NCBI GenBank assembly: GCA_900180385.1
Contig: FXLX01000002.1
Span: forward strand, 1 to 64,000
Direction: 5' to 3'
DNA from: an uncultured Candidatus Thioglobus sp.
Lineage (GTDB): Bacteria; Pseudomonadota; Gammaproteobacteria; PS1; Pseudothioglobaceae
Length of the DNA: 64,000 nucleotides
Below, piece by piece: positions 27,060 through 36,027 of the stretch. Below the pieces are notes generated by a model. That model was given only the letters and a program-made list of their open reading frames with translations, ran no database searches and had not been told where the DNA came from. Made by a program: the position numbers and the translations under genes. Within the stretch, counting starts at the first letter, position 1; every line of letters starts with the position of its first letter.

Positions 27060-27338
27060 CTGTATTTGTTTAAAAAAATACAAAAAAATCCATTTTCAGT
27101 CTGATTTTTAATGGATATTCTCAAATTTTAGATTTAAGCTATTTTTTTATAAAAATAAGGTTGATGGCTGGCTAAGGTTTAAATCGTTCAAATATGAGTA
27201 ATATAATTTTAATAGCATAACCTATTGATTTTTAATGATTTTATCTATTTTTAGGCTTATTTTTCAGTGTTTTGTCGTTTTCAGCTATACTATGGCTACT
27301 TTTTTACTTATTTATTTAAATACCTTAGGGTGTTATAT

Positions 27339-27683
27339 ATGTCTGCATTAGAAATTAATATTGATACGTTTGATACACTGGTTTTGGAAGAATCTTTTAA
27401 GCGTTTGGTGGTTTTAGATATTTCAGCTGAATGGTGCGGTCCTTGTAATATTTTGGAGCCAATAATCACCTCTATTGCTTCAGAATTCAATGAAACTGAA
27501 TTTTTACTGGCCAAAATTGAGGCTGAGGGTGAAAATATGAAAATAGCTGGGCGCTATAGTGTTCGTGGATTTCCAACGGTTATAGCCTTTATTAATGGCG
27601 AAGAGGTGGATCGCTTTCATTCAGCACAAACGCCTGGTTTTGTACAAGATTTTATTGATGAAAATCTAGGGAAAATGTTATGA
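27339..27683 (+). CDS. Thioredoxin-like protein
   Basis: 114 residues from the ATG at 27339; the frame is open 72 bases upstream but that part has no coding look. WCGPC active site after VLDISAEWCGPC, and the cis-proline loop RGFPTVIAFINGEEVDRF. No signal peptide, so cytoplasmic. Its stop overlaps the hemH start (ATGA), so the two are translationally coupled. It is a thioredoxin-fold oxidoreductase, more divergent than the main TrxA. The 279 bases upstream of it are AT-rich with no gene visible. Confidence 0.88.
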   Translation: MSALEINIDTFDTLVLEESFKRLVVLDISAEWCGPCNILEPIITSIASEFNETEFLLAKIEAEGENMKIAGRYSVRGFPTVIAFINGEEVDRFHSAQTPGFVQDFIDENLGKML

Positions 27684-28654
27684 AAACAGGCATATTGCTC
27701 ACCAATCTAGGCACACCTGATGAGCCTACAAAGCCTGCTTTAAGGCGATATTTGTCTGAATTTTTATCCGACCCTAGAGTGGTTGATCCACCCAATAAGC
27801 TTGTCTGGTGGTTAGCTTTAAACTTGGTAATTTTGAACGTTAGACCTGCAAAATCTGCACTTAATTATGCCAAAATTTGGGATAGTTTTGGTCCTGGATC
27901 ACCCTTGTTGAATATTACTCAAGCGCAATTATTTGGTGTTAAAAAAGCACTACAGAAAGATAATGCAGAGCTAGAATTTGAAATGGGTATGCGCTATGGC
28001 AAGCCCTCCATTTCTCAGGCGCTGAATAAGTTAAAAGACAAAGGCTGCGATAAAATAGTTGTTTTACCACTTTATCCACAATACTCAAAAACCACAACAC
28101 TTTCAACCCTAGATGCGATCAATTTGGAGCTAAATACTTGGTCAGAGCAGCCTGAAATTGTGTTTATTGATCAATACTACCAAAATCAAAGCTATATTCA
28201 AGCTTTAAATAATTCTATTAGCGAGTATCAAGCTAAGCACGGTGTGGCTGATAAATTGCTTATTTCATTCCATGGTATTCCACAGCGCTATGTTGATAAT
28301 GGCGATATTTACTATCAACACTGCATGCAAACGGCCGATCTACTAGCTAAATCGCTTAATTTGCATGATGACCAATGGCAAGCAAGCTTTCAGTCAATTT
28401 TTGGCAGAGAGGAATGGACCAAGCCTTATACCAAAGATACGCTTGAGTCTTTTGCAGGTTCTGGTGTTGAGAGTGTTCAAGTTGTGTGTCCAGGCTTTGC
28501 AGCTGACTGCTTAGAAACACTGGAAGAGATTGATGATGAAAATCGCGGTTATTTTATCAATGCTGGCGGCAAAGAGTTTGGTTACATTCCTGCGTTAAAT
28601 ACACGCCAAGATCATATTGATACATTAGTCGATATTCTTTCGGCTCATCTATAG
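27680..28654 (+). CDS. hemH: Ferrochelatase
   Basis: 324 residues. N-terminal GILLTNLGTPDEPTKPALRR, the metal-site histidine in SFHGIPQRY and the C-terminal CPGFAADCLETLEEI with the catalytic glutamate. It inserts ferrous iron into protoporphyrin IX as the last step of heme synthesis, at the inner face of the membrane. It is coupled to the thioredoxin-like gene upstream. Confidence 0.97.
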   Translation: MKTGILLTNLGTPDEPTKPALRRYLSEFLSDPRVVDPPNKLVWWLALNLVILNVRPAKSALNYAKIWDSFGPGSPLLNITQAQLFGVKKALQKDNAELEFEMGMRYGKPSISQALNKLKDKGCDKIVVLPLYPQYSKTTTLSTLDAINLELNTWSEQPEIVFIDQYYQNQSYIQALNNSISEYQAKHGVADKLLISFHGIPQRYVDNGDIYYQHCMQTADLLAKSLNLHDDQWQASFQSIFGREEWTKPYTKDTLESFAGSGVESVQVVCPGFAADCLETLEEIDDENRGYFINAGGKEFGYIPALNTRQDHIDTLVDILSAHL

Positions 28655-28813
28655 TTTGTTCGTATAATTTATATTATGTTAAATTACTACTAATAATTGC
28701 AGATTGTTGCACCCTACTAAAAATACGTTGGTTTTCCTGAGTAAAATGTGCTACGCTTTTTAAACCATAAGAAAAGTGTCATGATCTATTTTAATTCTAT
28801 TAATCAAATTGTA

Positions 28814-29164
28814 TAAATATCAAAAGAAAATTGGTGCAAGTTGTTGGGTTTTCCGTATGAGGAGTTTTAGATTTTTAGCATTAAAAATCTGCCGCTTGAT
28901 AATCAAAGCAAAAATATTCTAATTACGGTTGATTTGTTTCAAAAAAAAACGGAAATTTGGCGGCGTTTATTAATAAGTGTCACCGCGATTTTTTTGTCAA
29001 AAAAAGTTGATTTGATATCGATTAAATCGTTAGCGGATAAATACTGTGTAATTTGCGATGCTCCCCTGCTCAACGGTTAAAGGGATTCTTGCTCGGTGAA
29101 GTGCAAGCAAAAGGCTTATAGGGGGCGTGTAAAGGTTATGCGTAGCCTTGAAACGGTGCATTAA
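28814..29164 (+). pseudogene. Decayed small gene ending in a Cys4 zinc-finger
   Basis: One frame stays readable across this stretch with in-frame stops near 28871 (TAG) and 29080 (TAA) and no start codon. Its end, CVICDAPLLNG, stop, RDSCSVKCKQKAYRGR, is a clear CxxC-x(n)-CxxxC zinc-ribbon of the kind found at the ends of small DNA-binding proteins. The earlier part has LDNQSKNILITVDLFQKKTE. The remnant fills most of the gap between hemH and the CRISPR locus. Confidence 0.45.
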
Positions 29165-29262
29165 AAATAAGATATAAAATAGCCTGCAATCCTTTTGGCA
29201 ACAATATCTGTATCTAAACTTATATCTGATGCTGATAAAGCGATTTACTTAATTTTAGACAA

Positions 29263-29369
29263 TAAAAAACCCCCACTGGGAGGGTTTTGGTCGCATGAAA
29301 GCGGAGCCTACGAAAAATAAATTTCATTGGTATGAAAAGCAAAATTCTTAAGCGATAGTCGGTTACAAT
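29263..29369 (-). ncRNA. Candidate tracrRNA
   Basis: On the minus strand, 18 bases (29369-29352, ending ACTATCGC) are the exact complement of the 3' half of the crRNA repeat; with G-U pairs the duplex continues for about five more bases. A nexus-like hairpin (GTAGGCTCCGC near 29310) and a terminator hairpin with T run follow. A promoter with TTACCT (29397-29392), 17-base spacer and TATAGA (29374-29369) would start the RNA within the anti-repeat at about 29362, giving roughly 100 nt. The pairing with the 5' end of the repeat is interrupted. Position beside cas9, divergent from it, fits type II-C. Confidence 0.65.
29264..29288 (-). terminator. Terminator of the tracrRNA candidate
   Basis: On the minus strand ACCCTCCC, a short AGT loop, GGGGGT and six Ts. 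The stem contains one bulge. The opposite strand also has a T run, so it may stop transcripts from the left. Confidence 0.7.
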
Positions 29370-29403
29370 CTATACTACATATTCTACACAAAGGTAAGGC
29401 GTT

Positions 29404-32400
29404 ATGCAACAAAAAGTTTTAGGCTTAGATTTAGGGTCAAATTCAATTGGCTGGGCATTGCTTAAAGAAGAAAACAAACAGGCCTCTGAAATTATCGACT
29501 TGGGTTCACGTATCTTTATTAAGGCAGTTGAGAAAAAAGTACCCACACCAAAAAATGAAAAACGTCGAAATATGCGCCTTGGTAGGCGCGTTATTCAGCG
29601 TCGTGCTAGGCGTAAACAACGCATGCTTAATTATTTGGTATCTTTAGATTTACTACCACAAGCGTTGCAAAATTCTACCCAGCCTGAGACTGTTCTTAAT
29701 GAGCTTGGTGATCCTTATGAGTTGCGAGCCAAAGGCTTGGATATTGAGTTATCACCTTATGAATTTGGCAGAATATTATTACATTTTGTTGCAAGACGTG
29801 GTTTTTTATCCACTAAAAAACAAGTGGCAGGTGATTTGATCGATGACCCTGATACGTTAGATTATTTAAGTACTCTTGATGATAAGTCCACCACTAAAGA
29901 CAAAGAAGAAGGACAATTCAAGGCAGATATTGCTGATGTTTATCAAGCGATTAAAGATACTGATGCTAGAACTTTAGGTGAATATCTATTTAACCTTGAA
30001 ACTGGAAAAGTTAAGCGCAATCGCTCACATGATGGCGGGCACTTGCGTACTGATCGAAAAATGTATCAAGACGAGCTTTGTTTAATTTGGAAGCAACAAT
30101 CACAATACTTTGAGCATCTACCTAATGATTTTATGCAAAAAGATAAGGGTGTTTTGGCTATTATTTTTTATCAGCGTCCGCTCAAACTTAAAAAAGATCG
30201 TGTTGGTCAATGCTCGCTAGAACTTAAACATCGTCGTGCTAATGTCGCACGTCTAGAAGTACAAAAATTCAGATATTTACAAGATATTAACAATCTACAA
30301 TTTTTTGACCGTTGGCAAGAAAAGTGGATAAGCATTAATGATGAGCAAAAATCTAAGCTAAAAGCTTTATTTGAACATAATGCAAAAATCACCGTAACAA
30401 TGCTCAAAAAAGAGCTGGGCTTAGACAGGCCTACCAAAATCAATTTAGAAGCTAAAAACCTAAAGGGTAATATCACAGCAGGTGACATTCGCCATATTAT
30501 TGGCGATGCTTGGGATGTTTATTCTGATAAACAACAACATGATTTATTTGAAGATTTGTTTACCATTAAGAAAAAATCAGCGCTTAAAGCTCGATTAATT
30601 ACACATTGGGATTTTGATAAGAAAGTGGCTGTTAAATTATGTTTGATTGAGTTTGAACCTTCACATTCTAACCATTCTCTTAAAGCTATTAACAAACTCT
30701 TGCCATTTTTAGAGCAAGGCATGATTTACTCGGATGCCCGTCAAGCGGCGGGCTACACTTATGAAATAGCGAAGATTGAAGTTGTTGATACATTGGGTAT
30801 GCCACCCGAAACATCCAACCCAATTGTCAATAAAGGTATGCATGAACTCAGGCGTTTGATTAATGCCATTATCAAACAATACGGAAAACCTGATGTTATT
30901 CGTATTGAAATGGCGCGCGATTTGGAAATGAATACTAAGCGTTATAAAGAAAACGAATCTCGACAAAAGAAAAATCAAGAAGCCAATAAAGCGGCTCAAC
31001 TTGCTTTTGAAGGGCTTAATTTGGGCAAAAAATACGCTTCAAGAGATGATAAAATCCGCTATCGCCTTTGGCAAGACCAAGATCAAAGATGCGCCTACAG
31101 TGGTATAACTATCGCCCTTAACCAAGTATTTTCAGCTGAGTGTGAAGTGGATCATATTCTACCCTTTAAAAAATCACTCGATGATTCCTACATGAATAAA
31201 GTTTTGTGTTTCGCCGCAGAGAACCGCAACAAATCTGACCAAACCCCAGTTGATGCTTGGGGCGGTGATAACGACAAATGGAATCAAATTACCCAGGCTC
31301 TTAGTCATTGGGACAAATCCCTCGACAGCAAAATAAAGCGCTTCTATACCAAAGAAGCTGATTTACAAAAACGTGATTTTATTTCTAGCCAGCTTAATGA
31401 CACACGTTATATGTCAAAATTGGCGCAAGATTATGTACGCCAACTCGGCTGTGATGTGAATATTACCAAAGGCTTTGTAGTTAGCCAAATTCGCCACCAA
31501 TGGGGTTTTAATAGTATTATTGGCGAAGTGAACAAAAAAGATCGCACTGATCATCGCCATCATGCGATTGATGCGGTGGTAATCGCTGCTACGTCACGCA
31601 GTCTATATCAAAATGCGGTTAGGAAAATTAAGCGTGATAAGCTTAACATTGTGCCACCATATGCCCACATTCGTGAAGAGCTGAATGAGCGTCTTAAACA
31701 CACCATTATCTCCCATGCGCCACAGCGCAAACTCGCCGGTAGCTTGCACGAAGAAACAGGCGCAGGCTATATTGAAAAACACGGTGGTTTGGTTTATCGT
31801 AAAACCCTAAGCCCAGAGTTCACTCTTAAAAATGCCTTAAGCATTGTGGACGAAGCTGTTAAAACCAAAGTTTTAGAGCATTTTGAAAACTACCCAAATC
31901 CTAAAGAGGCTTTTAATGCTGAACACTTAGCCCTGCTTAAACTTGGCAAAAACCCCATTAAGCGTGTGCGTGTATTGCAATCTAAAACTAACGAAAATAA
32001 ACTCGCCCAAACCAAATTTGGCGTGCGTGATAAAACCGGTAAAATTTTTAAATACATGTCGTATGGTAACACTCACCATGTGGAAATCATTAAAAACAGC
32101 AAAACAGGTAAAGTTAAAGGCGAATTTGTAACCACTATGCTCGCCTCGCACCGCACTAAGGGTATCAACATGCCCAAACAAGCCATCATCAAAACTAATC
32201 ATGGCGAAGATTGGGAATTTGTCATGGCGCTGCATATCAACGATACGGTGAGTATTGAGCAGGAAGATGGTGAACGCGTGTTTTATCGAGTGCAAACACT
32301 TGAAGCACCAAGCAGATTAACTCTAAGACTTAACACAACTTCAACAATTGATAACAAAGATGAGGCTATTAGAAAATCAATTAGCGGACTTTTTCAAGAA

Positions 32401-32454
32401 AATATTTTAAAGCACAATATGAACACCATCGGTCATTTTATCGAGCATGATTAA
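29404..32454 (+). CDS. cas9: Type II-C CRISPR nuclease Cas9
   Basis: 1016 residues, in the compact II-C range. RuvC-I VLGLDLGSNSIGW with D9; arginine-rich bridge helix (residues 51-74); RuvC-II IRIEMARDL with E502; HNH CEVDHILPF with H584 and N607; RuvC-III DHRHHAIDAVVIA with D723; then the PAM-interacting C-terminal domain. All nuclease residues are present, so both strands of target DNA should be cut, guided by crRNA and tracrRNA. ATG at 29404 after AAGGTAAGG. The stop overlaps the cas1 start by eight bases. No csn2 or cas4 is present, which supports II-C. Confidence 0.97.
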   Translation: MQQKVLGLDLGSNSIGWALLKEENKQASEIIDLGSRIFIKAVEKKVPTPKNEKRRNMRLGRRVIQRRARRKQRMLNYLVSLDLLPQALQNSTQPETVLNELGDPYELRAKGLDIELSPYEFGRILLHFVARRGFLSTKKQVAGDLIDDPDTLDYLSTLDDKSTTKDKEEGQFKADIADVYQAIKDTDARTLGEYLFNLETGKVKRNRSHDGGHLRTDRKMYQDELCLIWKQQSQYFEHLPNDFMQKDKGVLAIIFYQRPLKLKKDRVGQCSLELKHRRANVARLEVQKFRYLQDINNLQFFDRWQEKWISINDEQKSKLKALFEHNAKITVTMLKKELGLDRPTKINLEAKNLKGNITAGDIRHIIGDAWDVYSDKQQHDLFEDLFTIKKKSALKARLITHWDFDKKVAVKLCLIEFEPSHSNHSLKAINKLLPFLEQGMIYSDARQAAGYTYEIAKIEVVDTLGMPPETSNPIVNKGMHELRRLINAIIKQYGKPDVIRIEMARDLEMNTKRYKENESRQKKNQEANKAAQLAFEGLNLGKKYASRDDKIRYRLWQDQDQRCAYSGITIALNQVFSAECEVDHILPFKKSLDDSYMNKVLCFAAENRNKSDQTPVDAWGGDNDKWNQITQALSHWDKSLDSKIKRFYTKEADLQKRDFISSQLNDTRYMSKLAQDYVRQLGCDVNITKGFVVSQIRHQWGFNSIIGEVNKKDRTDHRHHAIDAVVIAATSRSLYQNAVRKIKRDKLNIVPPYAHIREELNERLKHTIISHAPQRKLAGSLHEETGAGYIEKHGGLVYRKTLSPEFTLKNALSIVDEAVKTKVLEHFENYPNPKEAFNAEHLALLKLGKNPIKRVRVLQSKTNENKLAQTKFGVRDKTGKIFKYMSYGNTHHVEIIKNSKTGKVKGEFVTTMLASHRTKGINMPKQAIIKTNHGEDWEFVMALHINDTVSIEQEDGERVFYRVQTLEAPSRLTLRLNTTSTIDNKDEAIRKSISGLFQENILKHNMNTIGHFIEHD

Positions 32455-33337
32455 ACGCATTGTTGAGGTTAGTAACCCCAGTTATTTACACCTTAAACAT
32501 AAACAACTGCTGATTGATCAAGATCACGAATTAGTGGCACAAATCCCAATTGAGGATATTGGTGCGCTCGTTTTAGAACACAGCGCTATTAGTATTACCC
32601 AGCCACTGATCATCGAATGCCAAAAGCATCATGTGGCAATTATTTTTTGTGATGAAAAACACCTGCCCTATTCCACCATTTTGCCGATTGCCGAGGGTAA
32701 TACCTTGCACCAAAAAATCCTCAAGCAACAAATTAACATCTCTGAGCCAATACGTAAAAGATTGTGGAAGCAAGTTATCATCCAAAAGATTAATAATCAA
32801 GCCGATACACTGAAAAAATTTAACAAACCTCATGCACGCTTGGATAAGTTAGCCACCGAAGTTAAATCAGGCGACAGTACTAATTGCGAAGGCTTGGCGG
32901 CGCAGTATTATTGGAAAGCTTTATTTGGGGCAAATTTTATTCGCGATCAAAATGCTGATGGTATTAATGCTATTTTAAATTATGGCTATTCAATTATCCG
33001 CGCTATGGTGGCGCGTAATATTTGTGCGGCGGGCTTACACCCAGCTATCGGGTTGTTTCATCACAACCAATATAACGCTTTGTGCTTGGCAGATGATTTG
33101 ATGGAGCCATTACGCCCCTGGGTAGATAATATTGCTTACAAGCTGTATCAAGCTAACTCCAACATTACCATCACCATCGAGAGCAAAACCCCATTTTTAA
33201 ACCTTATTAGTCACAACGTGCGTTATGAGAAAAAACAAATGCCAATGATGGTGTCGATGCATTATCTGATGGCAAATCTAAAACGTAACTTCACTAAAGA
33301 ATGCTCAACATTGACATATCCCATATTACAGGTGTAA
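32447..33337 (+). CDS. cas1: CRISPR integrase Cas1
   Basis: 296 residues of the type II Cas1 family: YLHLKHKQLLI start, GDSTNCEGLAAQYYW with metal ligand E148, and LHPAIGLFHHNQYNALCLADDLMEPLRP with H205 and E220. With Cas2 it integrates new spacers at the array. Overlaps cas9 by eight bases, so one transcript. Confidence 0.97.
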   Translation: MIKRIVEVSNPSYLHLKHKQLLIDQDHELVAQIPIEDIGALVLEHSAISITQPLIIECQKHHVAIIFCDEKHLPYSTILPIAEGNTLHQKILKQQINISEPIRKRLWKQVIIQKINNQADTLKKFNKPHARLDKLATEVKSGDSTNCEGLAAQYYWKALFGANFIRDQNADGINAILNYGYSIIRAMVARNICAAGLHPAIGLFHHNQYNALCLADDLMEPLRPWVDNIAYKLYQANSNITITIESKTPFLNLISHNVRYEKKQMPMMVSMHYLMANLKRNFTKECSTLTYPILQV

Positions 33338-33387
33338 TATAAAGTTTTTAAACATTGGTTTTACTTATGTTTGGAGGCTTACAAACC

Positions 33388-33693
33388 ATGTGGGTAATTG
33401 TACTGTTTGATTTACCAACGGATGATAAATGGATGCGTAAAGATTACACGTACTTTCGCAAGTTTTTGCTTGAGGATGGTTTTAGGATGATGCAATACTC
33501 GGTTTATATGCGCCATTCGAGTAGTGAAGAAAACGCCCAAGTGCATGCGCGCAGAGTCAAACTCCACCTACCACCAGACGGCGAGGTAAGAATTATCAAA
33601 ATTACTGACAAACAGTTTGGACGTATCGAGGTTTTTTACGGCAAAAAACGCCTAGCTGTCGAAACAGCGCCTGAGCAACTCTCGTTTTTTTGA
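33388..33693 (+). CDS. cas2: CRISPR-associated Cas2
   Basis: 101 residues from ATG 33388, which follows GGAGG at ten bases; the frame is open upstream with ATG at 33367 and TTG at 33355, without ribosome sites. WVIVLFDLPTDD strand with the conserved aspartate and QYSVYMRH are the Cas2 hallmarks. It forms the Cas1-Cas2 complex. The array begins 49 bases after its stop. Confidence 0.95.
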   Translation: MWVIVLFDLPTDDKWMRKDYTYFRKFLLEDGFRMMQYSVYMRHSSSEENAQVHARRVKLHLPPDGEVRIIKITDKQFGRIEVFYGKKRLAVETAPEQLSFF

Positions 33694-33742
33694 CTAGAAA
33701 AAACCAGAACCACCCCAGTATCAAAGCGTTTGTAACAGGCAG

Positions 33743-34557
33743 ATTGTAACCGACTATCGCCTAAACGCAAATCACAACACTAATAAGGAAACTCTAAAAT
33801 GGAACACAATTGTAACCGACTATCGCCTAAACGCAAATCACAACAAGAGAGATTTCAGTAGATATTGAAGTGAAATTGTAACCGACTATCGCCTAAACGC
33901 AAATCACAACAGAAAAGCCGATACTGGTGAACATTATGATATTGTAACCGACTATCGCCTAAACGCAAATCACAACAATGGTACCGAGATGAAAATTTAC
34001 AAGACCATTGTAACCGACTATCGCCTAAACGCAAATCACAACAGTGGTATAGAGATGAAAATTTACAAGACATTGTAACCGACTATCGCCTAAACGCAAA
34101 TCACAACTATGAACATGAAGAGCCTGAGAAAATGGAATTGTAACCGACTATCGCCTAAACGCAAATCACAACGCGATTCGTATCGAACAGATAAAAAAAT
34201 AGATTGTAACCGACTATCGCCTAAACGCAAATCACAACGCTAGAATGGCAACTCCTATCTTCCCAATAATTGTAACCGACTATCGCCTAAACGCAAATCA
34301 CAACCGTCTATAGCCATGGCTTGTTATAAGCCTTATTGTAACCGACTATCGCCTAAACGCAAATCACAACTAAGTTAGGGTGATGAAGCAATTCTCATCA
34401 ATTGTAACCGACTATCGCCTAAACGCAAATCACAACTCAAGCGTGTATATCCGTCAAATAACCAAGATTGTAACCGACTATCGCCTAAACGCAAATCACA
34501 ACAGTCAGCACAGTTAACATCAAGTGATGTAACATTGTAACCGACTATCGCCTAAAC
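33743..34557 (-). CRISPR. Type II-C CRISPR array, 12 spacers
   Basis: Twelve identical 36-base repeats start at 33743, 33809, 33875, 33941, 34007, 34072, 34137, 34203, 34269, 34335, 34401 and 34467, plus a 24-base truncated copy at 34534-34557. Spacers are 29-31 bases, mostly 30. Read on the minus strand each repeat begins GTTGTGATTT and ends GGTTACAAT, so TACAAT can act as a -10 box firing into each spacer, as known for Neisseria-type II-C arrays. The tracrRNA candidate matches this direction. The array is thus transcribed towards cas2. Confidence 0.98.
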
Positions 34558-34744
34558 AGTATGCACGAATTTATTTAAATAGCATATAGTGGTATTTAAA
34601 GAAATGTCAACCTGACTCACAAATTTAAATGCTTAGCAAATAAGCCAGCAAATGACATTTATCACAACAGTCTTAGTATTTACCCGTGTAAATAATCTAA
34701 CAACACCTAAAGCTAAAGACATTAAAAGGATCTTACTCTTTATA

Positions 34745-35764
34745 ATGGGAAATATGAATCGTCATATTTTTAATATTCAATTTGAGAAAAATAAGCGGAA
34801 TTTTGAATGTTCGAAAAATGATTCGATTTTAGAAGGCGGGCTTCGTCATGGTTTGGCAATGCGCTACGAATGCAGTAATGGTACTTGTGGTGCATGCAAG
34901 GCTAAGCTTATTAAAGGTAGCGTTAAAAAATCAAAACATCATGACTACGCACTCTCTAAAGATGAATTAGATGACAATACTTTTTTAATGTGTTGTTATT
35001 CTCCAAAATCAGATATTGAAATTGATGTTGATTTGATTGGCGATGTTAAGTCAATTCCACTTCAGAAGATTCAAGTTAAGATTAAAGACATTCACTTTAT
35101 TGGTGATGATATGGCAATTGTTAGTGTGCGAACACCCAGATCTAAAACGCTACAATTTATGGCAGGCCAAGACGTTGAATTAAGCTTTAAAGGTATGGTT
35201 TCTCGCTACCCTATTGCTTCATGCCCTTGTCATGCTATAGGGCTTGAATTTCATATTCGCTCACTTAAAGAGGATGAGTTTTCTCAAGCCATCTTCTCTA
35301 AATCAATTAAAACTAAGTCTAAGCTTGATTTAAATGGCCCTAAGGGGGTGTTTGTCTTAAAAGAGTTATCTACCAAGTCCATGGTTTTTATTGCCTGGGA
35401 TAGTGGTTTTGCCCCAATTAGAAGCCTTGTTGAACATGAATTTTCACTTGAAATGCCCAATCCTGTGTATTTTTATTGGGCCTACCCTGCTACTGACTCA
35501 ATTCCCTACTTTGACAACTACGCTCAATCATGGAGTGCGGTTATGGATGAATATCATTATCAGACAATTGCATGTGAGTTTGATCGCTCAAGTCATAATG
35601 ATTGCCATAAAGTGGCCAAACAAATTTATGATTCACTTAATCATCAGATTATTAATCAATCAGAAGTGTACATTTGTACCCCTGCTGAAGTGTTGATTTA
35701 TTTAGGTGAAATGTTGCTTGAAAACGGCCTAGACGAGTCTCAATTAATCGCTTCTCCAATTTAA
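34745..35764 (+). CDS. 2Fe-2S ferredoxin / flavin reductase fusion (CDP-6-deoxyglucoseen reductase-like)
   Basis: About 340 residues. An N-terminal plant-type ferredoxin domain has CSNGTCGACKAKL and a fourth cysteine in FLMCCYSP. An FNR-like module follows with the flavin motif SRYPIASCP and the nicotinamide-side IAWDSGFAPIRSLVEHEF. It is likely an NAD(P)H-dependent electron donor to an unknown partner oxygenase or reductase. The start is either ATG 34745 or ATG 34754. TATAAT occupies 34741-34746, overlapping the first ATG, which favours the second and a very short or absent leader. The 187 bases between the array and this gene hold nothing else I can identify. Confidence 0.82.
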   Translation: MGNMNRHIFNIQFEKNKRNFECSKNDSILEGGLRHGLAMRYECSNGTCGACKAKLIKGSVKKSKHHDYALSKDELDDNTFLMCCYSPKSDIEIDVDLIGDVKSIPLQKIQVKIKDIHFIGDDMAIVSVRTPRSKTLQFMAGQDVELSFKGMVSRYPIASCPCHAIGLEFHIRSLKEDEFSQAIFSKSIKTKSKLDLNGPKGVFVLKELSTKSMVFIAWDSGFAPIRSLVEHEFSLEMPNPVYFYWAYPATDSIPYFDNYAQSWSAVMDEYHYQTIACEFDRSSHNDCHKVAKQIYDSLNHQIINQSEVYICTPAEVLIYLGEMLLENGLDESQLIASPI

Positions 35765-35998
35765 GTTTTTTTGACTTAAATTATCGTTTTTCTGGGTAAT
35801 ATTTTTGCTAATTTTTAACAAAAGTTGCTGTGTCAGGCTTTGCGCTTTTTATTACTAAAAAGTAATATTATGACATCATAAATTGATGATATTTAAGGTT
35901 AAAAATAGCCAAAATTATTTTAATTTATTTTCATTCTCGCAATCCCTTTTGCACCAAGTTGTTTGGCGTTTTTGAGTGTTTTTTGATGTTTTTAACAC

Positions 35999-36027
35999 TT
36001 GCAAAAAAGTATGAAATACACTATATT
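35999..36027 (+). promoter_or_regulatory. nrdAB promoter
   Basis: TTGCAA (35999-36004), exactly 17 bases, TATATT (36022-36027). The -10 lies inside the first NrdR box. The rest of the 319-base gap from 35765 is AT-rich without a gene. Confidence 0.7.

Noticed and set aside
29040..29165. Structured-looking GC-richer stretch considered as a small RNA
   Set aside because: The bases are explained better by the readable zinc-ribbon remnant in one frame; hairpins such as CTTGC/GCAAG are short.
29395..29404. GGCGTTATG before cas9 considered as an attC core
   Set aside because: No partner RYYYAAC box or inverted arms nearby; it is only the ribosome-site region.
33855..34073. 72-codon minus-strand frame with a repeated CCDLRLGDSRLQ-type peptide
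   Set aside because: It is the translation of CRISPR repeats, not a protein-coding repeat.
34558..34744. Second tracrRNA candidate on the plus strand starting from the truncated repeat
   Set aside because: It has 24 bases matching the anti-repeat sense but no following nexus hairpin or terminator with T run, unlike the candidate at 29263-29369.
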